The translations under genes were made by a program, and so were the position numbers. A stretch of DNA of 64,000 nt from Candidatus Tisiphia endosymbiont of Beris chalybata (lineage in GTDB: Bacteria; Pseudomonadota; Alphaproteobacteria; Rickettsiales; Rickettsiaceae), in NCBI RefSeq assembly GCF_964026555.1, contig NZ_OZ032159.1, positions 1,116,001-1,180,000 on the forward strand. Direction: 5' to 3'. Shown in pieces: positions 1 to 10,113 of this stretch. The notes below the pieces were generated by a model, which saw only the letters and a list, made by a program, of their open reading frames with translations, was not told the DNA's origin and did not search any database. Each line of letters opens with the position of its first letter. The stretch's first letter is position 1.

Positions 1-231
1 CCCTTTAGACCAAGGCGTTGGCATGGAGCATTGTTGCCATTTTCTACTACAATAAAATTTGAAATTTTAGAGAGCAATAAAAGGCCAGTAAATGTTGCTG
101 CAGATTTTCAAGAATTTAGTGATATTAAATCTGTACTAATCAAATCAGCAAAAAACAGAACGATAAAGCTACTTTTTGATAAGAGAAATACGTTGGAAAA
201 TAGAATTATTAAAGAGCAATTTAATGCTTAG
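1..231 (+). CDS. nadK: NAD kinase, C-terminal part (5' truncated by window edge)
   Basis: The frame is open from base 1 and reads PFRPRRWHGA before the TTG at 31, so this is the 3' end of a longer gene cut by the window edge and not a 66-residue protein. The RPRRWHGALLP stretch followed by a beta-rich tail with RPVNVAADFQEF matches the C-terminal lobe of bacterial NAD kinases as I remember them from rickettsiae. NAD kinase phosphorylates NAD to NADP in the cytosol. The catalytic GGDG and NE/D motifs would lie upstream and cannot be checked. It reads toward lptF, 74 bases downstream. Confidence 0.75.
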   Translation, partial: PFRPRRWHGALLPFSTTIKFEILESNKRPVNVAADFQEFSDIKSVLIKSAKNRTIKLLFDKRNTLENRIIKEQFNA

Positions 232-305
232 GTGCTGTGAGGGAAAATTAGATTTTTTACACCTTATGCATGAAGTCTATATAAATAAACAAAATTATGT
301 AACAA

Positions 306-1388
306 ATGTTAATATATAAATATTATATCATAAAAAATATTTTACCGTCGTTAATCACAATTATTTTGTCATTAACTGCGCTAGTATGGATTACCCAGAT
401 ACTAAAGTTTTTATATTTAATTGATAAGGGGATAAAAATTAGTCATTTTTTTAACTTAATTATTCTCATTATTCCTTCTTTATTATTTATTCTTTTACCT
501 TTTGCTACCATTATCTCGACTATTTACACCTATATTCACCTAAATGAGCGTCGCCATCTAATGATTCTTCAAAATTTTGGGCTAAATAACCTCCAAATTG
601 CTAGCCCCGCTTTATTAATCTCTTTTATCATGATGTTGCTTACTTATTATATTTCTGCAAGTTTATTACCATTATCTTATACAAAACTCAAAGCAGATCT
701 TAGGTCTATGAAGCATAATTATACTACTAATATATTAGAGGAAAAAATTTTCACTACTGTTGCTAAAAATATAACAGTCTATTTTGATAATAAATTAGCA
801 GATGGCACTATGAGGGGCTTAATTATTTTTGATAATCGTAAAGCGGATAGCCATGCAATTTTATTTGCGCAATCTGGTAATCTTAAAATATATAATAATG
901 CTTCTATTTTTCAATTACATAACGGTCTTAGACAAGTACATGACTATAATGGCAATTTAACTAACTTAAAATTTACTTCACTAACGATAGAATTAGGTAA
1001 TGAGAATCAGGCCGGTTTAATGCCTAATAATAGTAATCGAGAAATTAATGAATATTACATCCATGAGCTGCTTAACCCCCCTGCTGACTTACCTCCACAA
1101 CGGCGAACGAAATTAATTGCTGAAGGCCACCAACGGCTTATTTGGCCACTGTATAATTTTGTCTTAGTATTCTTAACTTTATCTATATTTCTAAGGCAAC
1201 CATATAACAAAAAATCCCATTTAAGGCAAGTGTTAATCACGGTATTTTTTATAGTAATTATCACATATTTACACTTTGTGTTTCAAAATTTTACTGCTAA
1301 AAACCTAATTTTTATCTTCGCTTGTTATGGCAATGTTATTACTGCTATTATATTGAGTATATATCTATATTTTCGCAGAACTATATGA
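306..1388 (+). CDS. lptF: LptF/LptG-family LPS export permease
   Basis: 360 residues, the usual size of the YjgP/YjgQ (LptF/LptG) family. Three hydrophobic helices lie near residues 10-32, 52-75 and 93-118. A soluble periplasmic domain spans about 125-270, and three more helices lie near 278-352. This is the 3+3 topology of the LptBFG permeases, which extract lipopolysaccharide from the inner membrane and pass it to LptC/LptA. The sequence [13 protein letters not shown] between helices 2 and 3 fits the conserved cytoplasmic coupling helix. The stop overlaps the ubiD start (ATGA), so the two are probably co-transcribed. I favour LptF over LptG from overall resemblance to rickettsial LptF; the two are hard to separate by eye. 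Confidence 0.8.
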   Translation: MLIYKYYIIKNILPSLITIILSLTALVWITQILKFLYLIDKGIKISHFFNLIILIIPSLLFILLPFATIISTIYTYIHLNERRHLMILQNFGLNNLQIASPALLISFIMMLLTYYISASLLPLSYTKLKADLRSMKHNYTTNILEEKIFTTVAKNITVYFDNKLADGTMRGLIIFDNRKADSHAILFAQSGNLKIYNNASIFQLHNGLRQVHDYNGNLTNLKFTSLTIELGNENQAGLMPNNSNREINEYYIHELLNPPADLPPQRRTKLIAEGHQRLIWPLYNFVLVFLTLSIFLRQPYNKKSHLRQVLITVFFIVIITYLHFVFQNFTAKNLIFIFACYGNVITAIILSIYLYFRRTI

Positions 1389-2863
1389 CCTTCCAAGATT
1401 TACCTCAATTTCTAAAACTTTTAGAAAAAAATGAGCTGCTTAAACGTATATCCTACCCCGTTTCCACTAATTTAGAGATAACCGAAATCAGCAGGAGGGT
1501 TTTAGTTAAGAATGGGCCCGCCCTATTATTTGAAAACGTTATTAAAAATGATGGCACTAAATCTAATATACCAGTCTTAACTAATTTATACGCTAGCACT
1601 CAACGTATTGCAGTAGGATTGAATTTAGACAACAAAGAAGATTTAAGAAAATTCGGGGAGTTGTTAGCTTTCCTTAAAACCCCCGAATTACCAGCCTCTT
1701 TTAAAGAAATATTTGCCATGCTACCCTTAGCAAAAAGAATATTTGCTATGTCTCCTAAGAGAGTCGTAAAAGCTCCTTGTCAAGACGTGGTAATACATAA
1801 TCCTGACATTAATATATTGCCAATCCAGACATGCTGGCCTCTGGATGTTTCTCCATTAATTAGCTGGGGAATAGTGATAACGAAAGGACCTACGAAAGAA
1901 AAAATCGATAATTATAATCTTGGGGTATACAGGCTACAAGTAGTAGCCCCAAATAAGTTGATTATGCGCTGGCTTAAAATGCGAGGAGGGGCCCAACATC
2001 ATCAGCGTTGGCAAGCAGCAAAAAATGATGCCTTCCCGGCAGCAATTGTGATTGGTGCAAGCCCCTCCATAACTATGGCTGCTGTTATGCCCATACCTGA
2101 TAATATTTCTGAGTATAATTTTGCGGGTTTATTAAGGGGTAAATCTATTGAATTAGTAGATTGTGTTAGCATCAATATGAAAGTTCCAGCTCACAGCGAA
2201 ATTGTCCTGGAAGGATATGTCAGTTTAGACGAGTACCTACCCGAAGGACCATTTGGAGATCATACTGGGTATTATAATGATATAGAATATTTTCCAGTCT
2301 TTAATATTAAAGCTATCACTATGAAGAAACAACCAATATATCTTAGTACATATACTGGTAAACCCCCGGATGAGCCTTCTATATTAGGGGAAGCATTAAA
2401 TGAAATATTTATTCCTATACTGCAACAACAATTTCCTGAAATTATAGATTTTTGGTTACCTCCTGAAGGTTGTTCCTATAGGGTGGCAGTGGTATCTATT
2501 CGTAAAGCATATCCCGGACAAGCAAAAAGAATTATGATGGGTATTTGGTCATTTTTAAGGCAATTTATGTATACAAAATTCATTATAGTAGTGGATGATG
2601 ATATAAATATTCGTGATTGGCCAGAAGTAATCTGGGCTATATCTACTAGAAGCGATCCTGCCAGAGATAGTATGATTATTGAGAATTCTCCAATAGATTA
2701 TCTTGATTTCGCTTCACCTTTATCAGGATTAGGTAGTAAAATAGGGATCGATGCAACCAATAAAATCTCTCCCGAGACTAACAGAAATTGGGGCAAAACA
2801 ATAGAAATGACTGATGAAATTATTAAGAAAATTGATAAAATATGGGAATTTCTTAAAATATGA
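1385..2863 (+). CDS. ubiD: UbiD-family decarboxylase
   Basis: 492 residues from the ATG at 1385, which overlaps the lptF stop as ATGA. The frame stays open upstream to 1322, but that would add 21 unrelated residues lying inside lptF. UbiD uses prenylated FMN to decarboxylate 4-hydroxy-3-polyprenylbenzoate in ubiquinone synthesis. The family hallmark [11 protein letters not shown] occurs near residue 286 and supplies an active-site acidic residue. The N-terminal [21 protein letters not shown] and the length are typical. ubiG lies in the same window at 50467 but is not linked. Confidence 0.9.
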   Translation: MTFQDLPQFLKLLEKNELLKRISYPVSTNLEITEISRRVLVKNGPALLFENVIKNDGTKSNIPVLTNLYASTQRIAVGLNLDNKEDLRKFGELLAFLKTPELPASFKEIFAMLPLAKRIFAMSPKRVVKAPCQDVVIHNPDINILPIQTCWPLDVSPLISWGIVITKGPTKEKIDNYNLGVYRLQVVAPNKLIMRWLKMRGGAQHHQRWQAAKNDAFPAAIVIGASPSITMAAVMPIPDNISEYNFAGLLRGKSIELVDCVSINMKVPAHSEIVLEGYVSLDEYLPEGPFGDHTGYYNDIEYFPVFNIKAITMKKQPIYLSTYTGKPPDEPSILGEALNEIFIPILQQQFPEIIDFWLPPEGCSYRVAVVSIRKAYPGQAKRIMMGIWSFLRQFMYTKFIIVVDDDINIRDWPEVIWAISTRSDPARDSMIIENSPIDYLDFASPLSGLGSKIGIDATNKISPETNRNWGKTIEMTDEIIKKIDKIWEFLKI

Positions 2864-2903
2864 GGTAGGATTGATAACAATTCTAACTTAAAATTGATCT
2901 CAC

Positions 2904-4664
2904 ATGTTAAATAATAAGCCGATTGATCAGATAATCCATAATATCAAACAAATTAGCGATAAATATCAAGAAATTATATTATATCTTATGCAAGGGAAGG
3001 GGAATATCATACCTCCATCACTTATCGATATGGATAAGAATCGCATAATAATGACAAGTATAAGCGAGCAAATGCTCAAAAACCCTGAAAAACTTTGGCA
3101 ATTAAATATAGAATATATAGAAAAACTTCGATCTCTGATTACTAATTCCTTAGATAAGTTCATCGGGAAAGCTACTGCTCCCCTATTTTCTCCTAATAAT
3201 AAAGATAGGAGATTCAAAGATTTAGCTTGGGAAAATAGTGCATATTTTGATTTTATTAAGCAATTTTATTTAATGTCGTCCGAATGGTTAGAAAAAAATA
3301 TTACTCAATATGATTTACTGCCTGATCTTAAACAACATTTGGAGTTTATCACAAGCCAGTTTATTAATGCCTTTTCTCCTACAAATTTTGCTTTTGGAAA
3401 CCCATTAGTTTTAAACGAAATTTTAAAAACTGGAGGGCAAAACCTGGTCCAAGGTTTAGAAAATCTTCTGATGGATATAAAAAATTCTGATGAAATATTA
3501 AATATTAACATTACTGATAAGAATGCTTTTCTGCTAGGACAAAATATAGCAGCCAGTAAAGGCAAAGTTATATTACAAAATAAATTAATGCAATTGATAT
3601 GTTATGAACCTAAGCAACAAACCCATGCGACTCCTTTACTTATAATCTCTCCTTTTATTAATAAATATTATATCCTTGATCTTTCAGCCCATAATTCTTT
3701 GGTAGCATTTCTTACTGCGAATAACTTTCAAGTATTTATGATTTCTTGGGTTAATCCTGACCAATTACTTGCGGATGTAAGTTTTGAAGATTATTTAAAA
3801 CTAGGAATTCTAGAATCATGTGAATATTTACTACAACTCGGCTATCAAAATATTAATGGGGTTGGCTATTGTATTGGTGGCACTTTACTTGCCTCAGCAG
3901 TTGCCTACCTTAAAGCTAATAATTTAAATTATATTAATAGTGTTAGCCTTATTACTACTATTTTAGATTTTAAAAACCCAGGCGAATTAGGTATTTTCAT
4001 CAATGAACCAGCCATCGCTATAATTGAACAAGAGATGCTCTGCAAAGGTTATTTTGATGGCCGTTATTTATCAAATAGCTTTAGTTTATTAAGAGCTAAT
4101 GATTTAGTATGGTCTTTTTTTGTGAATAATTATTTACTTGGAAAAACCCCAATGCCCTTTGATTTGTTGTACTGGAATTCTGATCCCACAAATCTACCTG
4201 CCACTATGCATAGCTATTACTTGCGTAACATGTACCTAAATAATTTATTAAAAGAACCAAATGGATTAACACTACTTGGTACGCCTATTGATCTTAGCAA
4301 AATTGATTGTAATTCATTTTTTCTTGCCGCACAGGAGGACCATATAGCGCCCTGGCAATCAGTATATGAAGGGGTAAAACTATTAAATGGGCATAAAACT
4401 TTTTGCTTAACTAGTTCCGGGCATGTGGCGGGGGTAATTAACCCCCCACTCAATTCTAAATATAATTATAAAACGCATAATGATTTAACTGTTGCTAGTG
4501 AATCATGGTTGATTAATTCTATAGAGCATCAAGGGTCATGGTGGACTTATTGGCTAACTTGGCTCCAAAATAATAGTGGTATTCAATTACCCTCAATAGA
4601 TTATAGTAATTTAACCGCAATTGAAGAGGCCCCTGGGAGTTATGTAAAAAAAAGGATTGTTTAG
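2904..4664 (+). CDS. phaC: Poly(3-hydroxyalkanoate) synthase, class I-like
   Basis: 586 residues with the alpha/beta-hydrolase fold of PHA synthases, which polymerise hydroxyacyl-CoA into storage polyester. The lipase-like box GYCIGG carries the nucleophile Cys323. AQEDHIAPW gives the catalytic Asp479, and SSGHVAGVINPP gives His507. The region after 560 ends with a typical APGSYVKK tail. The N-terminal third (about 1-200) is the less conserved PHA-synthase N domain. It follows ubiD by 40 bases. No phaA or phaB is visible here, so monomer supply must be encoded elsewhere or the gene has another use. PHB synthase genes are known in Rickettsia. Confidence 0.9.
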   Translation: MLNNKPIDQIIHNIKQISDKYQEIILYLMQGKGNIIPPSLIDMDKNRIIMTSISEQMLKNPEKLWQLNIEYIEKLRSLITNSLDKFIGKATAPLFSPNNKDRRFKDLAWENSAYFDFIKQFYLMSSEWLEKNITQYDLLPDLKQHLEFITSQFINAFSPTNFAFGNPLVLNEILKTGGQNLVQGLENLLMDIKNSDEILNINITDKNAFLLGQNIAASKGKVILQNKLMQLICYEPKQQTHATPLLIISPFINKYYILDLSAHNSLVAFLTANNFQVFMISWVNPDQLLADVSFEDYLKLGILESCEYLLQLGYQNINGVGYCIGGTLLASAVAYLKANNLNYINSVSLITTILDFKNPGELGIFINEPAIAIIEQEMLCKGYFDGRYLSNSFSLLRANDLVWSFFVNNYLLGKTPMPFDLLYWNSDPTNLPATMHSYYLRNMYLNNLLKEPNGLTLLGTPIDLSKIDCNSFFLAAQEDHIAPWQSVYEGVKLLNGHKTFCLTSSGHVAGVINPPLNSKYNYKTHNDLTVASESWLINSIEHQGSWWTYWLTWLQNNSGIQLPSIDYSNLTAIEEAPGSYVKKRIV

Positions 4665-4762
4665 TAGACTACTCGTCTTTCAAAAATTGTTTTTTTATTT
4701 TATCATGGACTCACGTGCTCACGTACTAGCATGTATAGCTTATGTCATTATGATACATACAC

Positions 4763-5751
4763 ACGCCATGTTCGACTTTTTTTTAAGATTGACAAAAGAA
4801 TAGGATAGCCTAATAAGGTCATAGTTCAATTATCGAGAAAGAAGCTATGACCCTAGAAGAGTTTATCATTACTGTGTATTGTTTCATAGAAGAAAAAATG
4901 ACTATAATAACCAAAAATATCAAAGTAAGGAAAGCAGGATTTCCACCTTGCTTAAGTGACGTGGAAGCATTAACAATGGAAGTGGTGGGAGAATTTATCG
5001 GTTTGCACCAAGACAAGCAGATATGGGAATATTTTAAACGTCATTTTCAAGAATGGTTTCCCAATCTAAAGAGTAGACCGTCTTATGTGAAGCAATGTAG
5101 CGGTCTTTTATCTATTAAGAACATGCTGCTTGCCGACTTGTTTAAGAGTGCAAGCAAATCAGATCTGCATATGATAGATGGGGTACCGATTCCTGTAATA
5201 AATTTGGCCCGAGCAACGAGAGGGCGATGTTTTAAGGAATACGCTGACTATGGGTACTGCGCTTCGAAAGATAGCTATTATTACGGTTTTCTAGGACACG
5301 TATTAATTAATGAAGAAGGTCGAATAGCTGGATTCATGATAACTCCTGCTAATGGGTCTGAACGTGAAGCTCTGCAAGTAATGTCTCCTAATATTAGTGG
5401 CATGGTACTGGGCGATAAAGGCTATCTTGGTCAGGATTTAAAAGATGAATTGGCCACCAAAAACATTGATTTACAAACACCTTTAAAAAAGAATATGAAG
5501 GATAATAGATCCAAGAATTTCCTTAAATGGATTACTGCTACTCGTCGTTTAATTGAAACTGTTATTGGTCAGCTTACAGAACGTTTTGCTATTAATGCTA
5601 TCAGAGTTAAGAGTTACTGGCATCTACAATCTCGCATCGCTAGAAAATTACTTGCTCATACTATTGCTACATTTTTGACAAAGTCTTTAAAACTTGTGCC
5701 AACACAACTCGAAAAATTAGTTACCTGCTAAAAAAAAGTCGAACATGGCGT
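4763..5751 (+). mobile_element. IS982-like insertion sequence, copy 1 (989 bp)
   Basis: The terminal inverted repeats are ACGCCATGTTCGACTTTTTT on the left and its complement ending AACATGGCGT on the right. The element is flanked by the 6-bp direct repeat ATACAC at 4757-4762 and 5752-5757. It carries one transposase gene. It is the same length as copy 2 at 54926-55914; I found a single difference, A at 5449 versus G at 55612, which is synonymous (Glu). The intact ends, target duplications and near identity indicate recent transposition. Confidence 0.9.
4847..5731 (+). CDS. IS982-like family transposase
   Basis: 294 residues, the normal size for IS982-type DDE transposases. The N-terminal part holds SDVEALTMEVVGEFIGL, typical of the family helical domain. 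Candidate catalytic residues are Asp in HMIDGVPIPV, Asp in VLGDKGYLGQDL and Glu in RRLIETVIGQL, the spacing expected for a DDE triad. It lies inside an element with intact inverted repeats and is intact, so it is probably active. Family assignment is by motif memory; IS5-group relatives are the alternative. Confidence 0.85.
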   Translation: MTLEEFIITVYCFIEEKMTIITKNIKVRKAGFPPCLSDVEALTMEVVGEFIGLHQDKQIWEYFKRHFQEWFPNLKSRPSYVKQCSGLLSIKNMLLADLFKSASKSDLHMIDGVPIPVINLARATRGRCFKEYADYGYCASKDSYYYGFLGHVLINEEGRIAGFMITPANGSEREALQVMSPNISGMVLGDKGYLGQDLKDELATKNIDLQTPLKKNMKDNRSKNFLKWITATRRLIETVIGQLTERFAINAIRVKSYWHLQSRIARKLLAHTIATFLTKSLKLVPTQLEKLVTC

Positions 5752-5889
5752 ATACACGATAGTATGCGGGAAGCATAGTAGTCGTGCACACTTAAAGATA
5801 AATACCCTGTACACACCTTAATAGTCTATGCTATACGCTGCGCGCGCTCGCCATTTAAAATAAAATCCAATTCTTGAAGTACGAGCAGT

Positions 5890-6035
5890 ATATATACTGC
5901 TCACTTTGCCGGATTGGATTTTATTTTATCGGAAACTCAAATGCTCACGTACCTAAGGGTACGTGAGCATTTGAGCCTGGACTCTACATACAAATTAGCA
6001 GCTCGATGCGAGTTTCGAAAGAATCCTAATAAAAA
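5890..6035. repeat. Family E half-element with 18-bp perfect hairpin
   Basis: A second partial family E unit starts ATATACTGCTCACTTTGCC at 5893. It contains a perfect hairpin at 5936-5975: the 18-base arm CTCAAATGCTCACGTACC, a 4-base loop, and its complement. It lies 60 bases past the stop of the minus-strand autotransporter and could act as its transcription end, although no T tract follows on the minus strand. Confidence 0.6.
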
Positions 6036-9000
6036 TTAGAAATTCAAACGAACTTTCAAACTACCCTGATGCGCCGCATACTTATTAGCTAAATGGGCAT
6101 CGTAGCCAAGGCCATATTCTATATTATTAGATTTAGAACTAACACTTACCCCTAGGTTGTAAATTGTTTTTACTACATCATTAACACGACTAAATGGTTT
6201 AGGAGCGCCGTGTAGGGTAGCGATAAATTTACCAGCTTTTCCTCCAACATAATGAGAAAGGATAGCATGCGCTTCAGGTACTACTATCATATTATTTGCC
6301 ATATTCATTGAGGTTGACACTCTAGCTCCAACAACCCCATCAGTTCTACTACTATTACAAGCAGCAATTGTTTTATTTGCAAATGTTGTACCGGTTTCTG
6401 TATGAGCTTCATCCTCGGATTTGATATAGCTCACACCAGCTAAAGGAGTTAGCAATACTGAATTATGGAATACAGCGTTATATCCCATTAATACTTCTCC
6501 TCCATAAGCTAGGGAGCCATAATTAGCCTTAGCAATTTGCTCTCCGAAGGAGAATTGTCTTCGTTCTCTATTCCTGATTTGAGTTGAGCCACAAGATGCA
6601 ACCCCTTCTACAAAAAGCTGTTTAGTAAGTTTGTGTGCGCCATAAACAGATAACATGATGGTTTTAGTGCTCATTTTATCACCAGCTTTAAGGTTTTTAT
6701 ACTTAACCTCTGAATTAATAACAGAAATAGCAGCCCCTAATGTAAGGTTATTATTTAGAGCTACGTCCAATCCTCCTATTCCCCCTAACGTTTTTACTGT
6801 ATATGAAGGCTTACTAACATATTTTTGCTTCTGATGGGCGTGACTATAAATTGGTATTGCCCATGCGCCTGGTTTTGCTTTTGTTGGCCCGTCCTCATCG
6901 CCAGCTCCTATTCCTGCGGTTGTCAAATGAGGGCGAACGGCCTCATTTAATCTCCCAAGCACTACAGAATGGCTTGCACTCATATGAGCTTGATGCATAG
7001 TTGCTAATGCTTCAGTATTACCTGAAGTATTTTTTATCCCCTCTTCTCCACGAGTTTTTGGGTCCGCAATTTTACCCATATCAGTAGTGAGAGTTACGGC
7101 ATCCCCTATGGTAGCACTAACTAAATTCTGAGTATTTTGTTGATCTGTGTCATCCCCTCCTGCACCTCTTATATCTCGCTTCACAACTTTTCTTGCGATA
7201 TTGCTACGTACCAATATCAGCTTGTCATCTTCTCGCTCCTCTGTCCACTCTGCGTAATCCTGACCGACACTTTTTAAATCTATATTTTCTATATCCTTGT
7301 TAATAAGTATAAACCTTTCTGCCTTCTCTCCAGGTAAAGTTTGCTCATCATTAACTATGATAGAGAGAGGGGTAGGGGTATGAGGGTTAATAACAACTAA
7401 GCCGGACTTTACTTCAATAGAACCCAGCTGGCTATTATTACTAAAAGTAGTAATAATAGAAGTGTCAGGGCCCCAAGTTGAGTCATCCAATATTAATTTA
7501 TTACTGCCTAAATTAATATTACCATTAATATAGGTGGAACCATCAAGAGTGGTAAGCTTGTTATCATTCCGTTCTAACAGAGTAATATCATTATCGCCAA
7601 ACTCAATAATCTTGGCATATATAGAGCCTCTTAACTTTTGCTCCTTTCTAGTACCGGTAAAATTAACTTCATCCATCTGCTTGTCTGCTTGACCCACATC
7701 GCCTAAAATATTACTATCTCCTTCAAAAGTCACTAGGGAGGGGGAAGCATGGATATTAGCTCCCCCATTGTTATTTTCAATATTGGCTACTAACTCTACC
7801 TGATCTCTAAAGGTTAATGTACCCTCCGGCCCAAGTTTAACAATGCCTGCTATTATCTCGCCTGCCTTATAGTGTGCATTAACATTTGTAATATAAGCAT
7901 AGGTATTTCCGTAGTTCTCCGTATCTTTATTGATATTAACTTCTTTTAATTTTTTATCCTTGGAGCCTAATCCAGGTAATATAACTTTATTACGTTCCCA
8001 CTCCATTCGCTCAAGATTCACGGTTCCTTGATGATCTATTGCAGTGTTTAATGTAGCATGAAAATTATCAGACTTGATATTGATGGTGCTGTCATCCTGT
8101 AATATTATATTAACCAATCGATTTTCCGCACCAATGAGCTGCTGGCGGTCGATGTTATGCACACCGCCTGATAGTAAGACAGTAGGGGTTGGCCCTTCGT
8201 TTCTTTCATTTACAATATCCGTACCGTCCAGCTTCATACCTTTGGATAAAGTTACAGTGGCGCCTTTCTGAAAAATAATCTCTTTCAAGGTTAATCCGTA
8301 CCCCCCTAACTCCACATCTTTTTCTCCTGTTATTATTACCCTATTATCTATTGGATCCCCAAGGCTATGTTGAGCTTCATCTGGAGTACAAGTAGTAATA
8401 AATTTTATAGGTTTTTCATTGAGCAAGCTTATTTTTGCCTTTTCCCCGACCGTATTAACGCGCCCTACCGTCCAATCATCCTGTACTATTAATGTAGCAT
8501 TATCATTCAAAGTCAGATCACGTGTTAAATTCCCTTTCCCTGTTACTTTAAATGTTTTCTCCTTATTAACAACAAGATTACTCAGCGGAACAGTTGTACC
8601 AATGCTTCCCTCAATAGTAGCGTCATTAGCAATTAAACTTCCTGTCCTAATATTGGCTGCCCCAGGAGCGCCATTAATATTCCCCTTTAAATTATAACCA
8701 TCTTTTAACTGTACGTTCGAAAAAGCCTCCGATGAGGTGGTTTCTAAAAACCCAATATCTCCATTCCATGCCCCACTCTTAGTTACCTCTCCTTCTGCAA
8801 TATTTAATGCTATCCCATCTTTACTAGCTGTGGTCACTTGAGCCTTAAGAGATAACGGGCCTTGCGCGTTGATAGTGAAAGGGTTATCAACCTGTAATTC
8901 TCCAAAATTCACTGTTTGTCCTTTAAGATTAAGTTTTACTGGCCCTATAGAACCAGTTATAGTCTTTCCTCCAGCTCCTACCTCTATATTATTAGCATTT

Positions 9001-9425
9001 ATGCTTCCTGCAAGTAACTGTAGATTGGCTACAAAGATATTTCCATCTAGAACTGCCTCACCACTAGGGGAGGCTTCAACTATAAACTCTTCTGCTCTTT
9101 CTTCGCTACTTTTACCTATTAAAGGGTTATTGAGAATAATATGGCTAAGTTTACTATTCGGGGCGTGAGATTTAAATGTAACCTTCCCGCTTTTATCTTC
9201 CTGCCCTCCTAAAAAGCCATTTTCAATCATAAAAGCTTCATTAGGGCTGCTACCATTAATCTGATAGCCCTCTGCACTATTATATACCTTATCCTTTACA
9301 TCTGGGTGTTCTGCATCTATATCTACAGCAAGTGCCGATATACTGCTAATTGTTAAAGCGGAAGCTATTGAAACACTAGCCAACCAACCTCTTTGCAGAG
9401 TATTTTTTTTTCCCTTGTTACTCAT
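6036..9425 (-). CDS. Sca-like autotransporter, beta-helical passenger and C-terminal barrel
   Basis: 1129 residues. The N terminus has a signal peptide: a positively charged start, then LASVSIASALTISSISALA with probable cleavage near residue 34. Residues about 35-700 are a low-complexity, Gly/Asn-rich passenger with many short beta repeats (GSIGPVKLNLKGQTVNFGE type). Residues about 850-1129 are an autotransporter beta-domain: amphipathic strands starting near WAIPIYSHAHQK and ending in the aromatic RLNF expected for BAM recognition. Such proteins are surface adhesins in rickettsiae (Sca family). The barrel end YDAHLANKYAAHQGSLKVRLNF resembles the end of the 44601 gene. I cannot assign a specific sca number. 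A family F palindrome lies directly upstream. Confidence 0.85.
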   Translation of the reverse strand: MSNKGKKNTLQRGWLASVSIASALTISSISALAVDIDAEHPDVKDKVYNSAEGYQINGSSPNEAFMIENGFLGGQEDKSGKVTFKSHAPNSKLSHIILNNPLIGKSSEERAEEFIVEASPSGEAVLDGNIFVANLQLLAGSINANNIEVGAGGKTITGSIGPVKLNLKGQTVNFGELQVDNPFTINAQGPLSLKAQVTTASKDGIALNIAEGEVTKSGAWNGDIGFLETTSSEAFSNVQLKDGYNLKGNINGAPGAANIRTGSLIANDATIEGSIGTTVPLSNLVVNKEKTFKVTGKGNLTRDLTLNDNATLIVQDDWTVGRVNTVGEKAKISLLNEKPIKFITTCTPDEAQHSLGDPIDNRVIITGEKDVELGGYGLTLKEIIFQKGATVTLSKGMKLDGTDIVNERNEGPTPTVLLSGGVHNIDRQQLIGAENRLVNIILQDDSTINIKSDNFHATLNTAIDHQGTVNLERMEWERNKVILPGLGSKDKKLKEVNINKDTENYGNTYAYITNVNAHYKAGEIIAGIVKLGPEGTLTFRDQVELVANIENNNGGANIHASPSLVTFEGDSNILGDVGQADKQMDEVNFTGTRKEQKLRGSIYAKIIEFGDNDITLLERNDNKLTTLDGSTYINGNINLGSNKLILDDSTWGPDTSIITTFSNNSQLGSIEVKSGLVVINPHTPTPLSIIVNDEQTLPGEKAERFILINKDIENIDLKSVGQDYAEWTEEREDDKLILVRSNIARKVVKRDIRGAGGDDTDQQNTQNLVSATIGDAVTLTTDMGKIADPKTRGEEGIKNTSGNTEALATMHQAHMSASHSVVLGRLNEAVRPHLTTAGIGAGDEDGPTKAKPGAWAIPIYSHAHQKQKYVSKPSYTVKTLGGIGGLDVALNNNLTLGAAISVINSEVKYKNLKAGDKMSTKTIMLSVYGAHKLTKQLFVEGVASCGSTQIRNRERRQFSFGEQIAKANYGSLAYGGEVLMGYNAVFHNSVLLTPLAGVSYIKSEDEAHTETGTTFANKTIAACNSSRTDGVVGARVSTSMNMANNMIVVPEAHAILSHYVGGKAGKFIATLHGAPKPFSRVNDVVKTIYNLGVSVSSKSNNIEYGLGYDAHLANKYAAHQGSLKVRLNF

Positions 9426-9453
9426 TATTTTTCCTATTTTAAGTTAATTTAAA

Positions 9454-9590
9454 GGAAATTTTTATAGAAGTAATTTATAGAGATTTTGATAAAAAAATAG
9501 TAGAAATTTATAGAAATAGTGGACCTATTTTCAAAAAATTTCTACCATTTCGCAGATAAAATATCCATAAATTAGTCTATAAAAATTTCC
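9454..9590. repeat. Family F AT-rich palindrome upstream of the autotransporter
   Basis: The outer arms GGAAATTTTTATAGA (9454-9468) and TCTATAAAAATTTCC (9576-9590) are exact complements. Inner arms GTAGAAATTTAT and AAATTTCTAC extend the palindrome. Its reverse complement matches 17341-17440, upstream of alaS. It sits about 30 bases upstream of the start codon at 9425, so it probably overlaps the leader or promoter. Confidence 0.75.
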
Positions 9591-9845
9591 TTCACAGACC
9601 CTCCTGGCCTTCCCGTAGACTATTTTCATCCGGTGCACTTTAAAATTAGACCTCTTCGAGCTTCGCCTCGAGCTGTGACAGAGCTTGGTTTAAAAGAATT
9701 ACCACCTAATCTTTTTAGTTGTAATAAAAATAGATTAATAAATTTATTAGTTGTTAATCTTTACATTTAAAAAAATGCAAGTCAATTAAATTATGAAAAA
9801 GCGGTATGATAAAGTAACGGATGGTGTTGATTATAGACAATTGAT

Positions 9846-10088
9846 ATACTGCTCATACTTCAAGAATTGGATTTTATTTTAAATGGCGAGCGTGCGCAGC
9901 GTACATGCTGGTATAGCCTGCGGTATTTAGCTGGTGACACTTGATTTTGCAGGATTCGGTTGTGCTCACGTATTCTCTATACGCTGCGCAACCTCGCCTT
10001 TAAATTCAAGTGTCACCAGCTAAATCACTTTGGCTATACGTGAGCCCATGATAAAATAAAAAAACAATTTTTGAAGTATGAGCAGTAT
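9846..10088. repeat. Family E element hosting a nested family D element
   Basis: The outer arms ATACTGCTCATACTTCAAG (9846) and CTTGAAGTATGAGCAGTAT-like sequence (ending about 10088) are inverted. The inner arms read GAATTGGATTTTATTTT and AAAATAAAAAAACAATTTT. A complete family D palindrome (9911-10039) is inserted in the middle, splitting the GTACATGCTG...CACGTGAGC core. Confidence 0.75.
9911..10039 (+). repeat. Family D palindromic element, copy 1
   Basis: It reads GTATAGCC..TATTTAGCTGGTGACACTTG and ends CAAGTGTCACCAGCTAAATC..GGCTATA. The arms TTTAGCTGGTGACACTTG and CAAGTGTCACCAGCTAAA are perfect complements. The reverse complement of 44434-44562 matches over the full length with a handful of substitutions. 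Confidence 0.8.
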
Positions 10089-10113
10089 ATAACCTGAATT
10101 AGATATCACTTAT

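Larger units (their letters stand above)
4665..5892. repeat. Family E palindromic element interrupted by IS982-like copy 1
   Basis: The left piece (4665-4762) reads CTTTCAAAAATTGTTTTTTTATTTTATC and then CACGTGCTCACGTAC. The right piece (5752-5892) ends AAAATCCAATTCTTGAAG TACGAGCAGTATAT. Joined without the IS, the middle matches the reverse complement of the element at 54700-54925 through GGGAAGCATAGTAGTC and GATAAATACCCTGTAC. So the IS landed inside a pre-existing repeat. Confidence 0.65.

Noticed and set aside
4819-5016. Minus-strand ORF inside the IS (also at 54982-55179)
   Set aside because: Shadow frame of the transposase; identical in both copies only because the IS is duplicated.
5976-6035. 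Possible tRNA or structured RNA near GCTCGATGCGAGTTTCGAAAG
   Set aside because: No cloverleaf could be drawn and the sequence recurs as part of repeat debris (for example near 10230).
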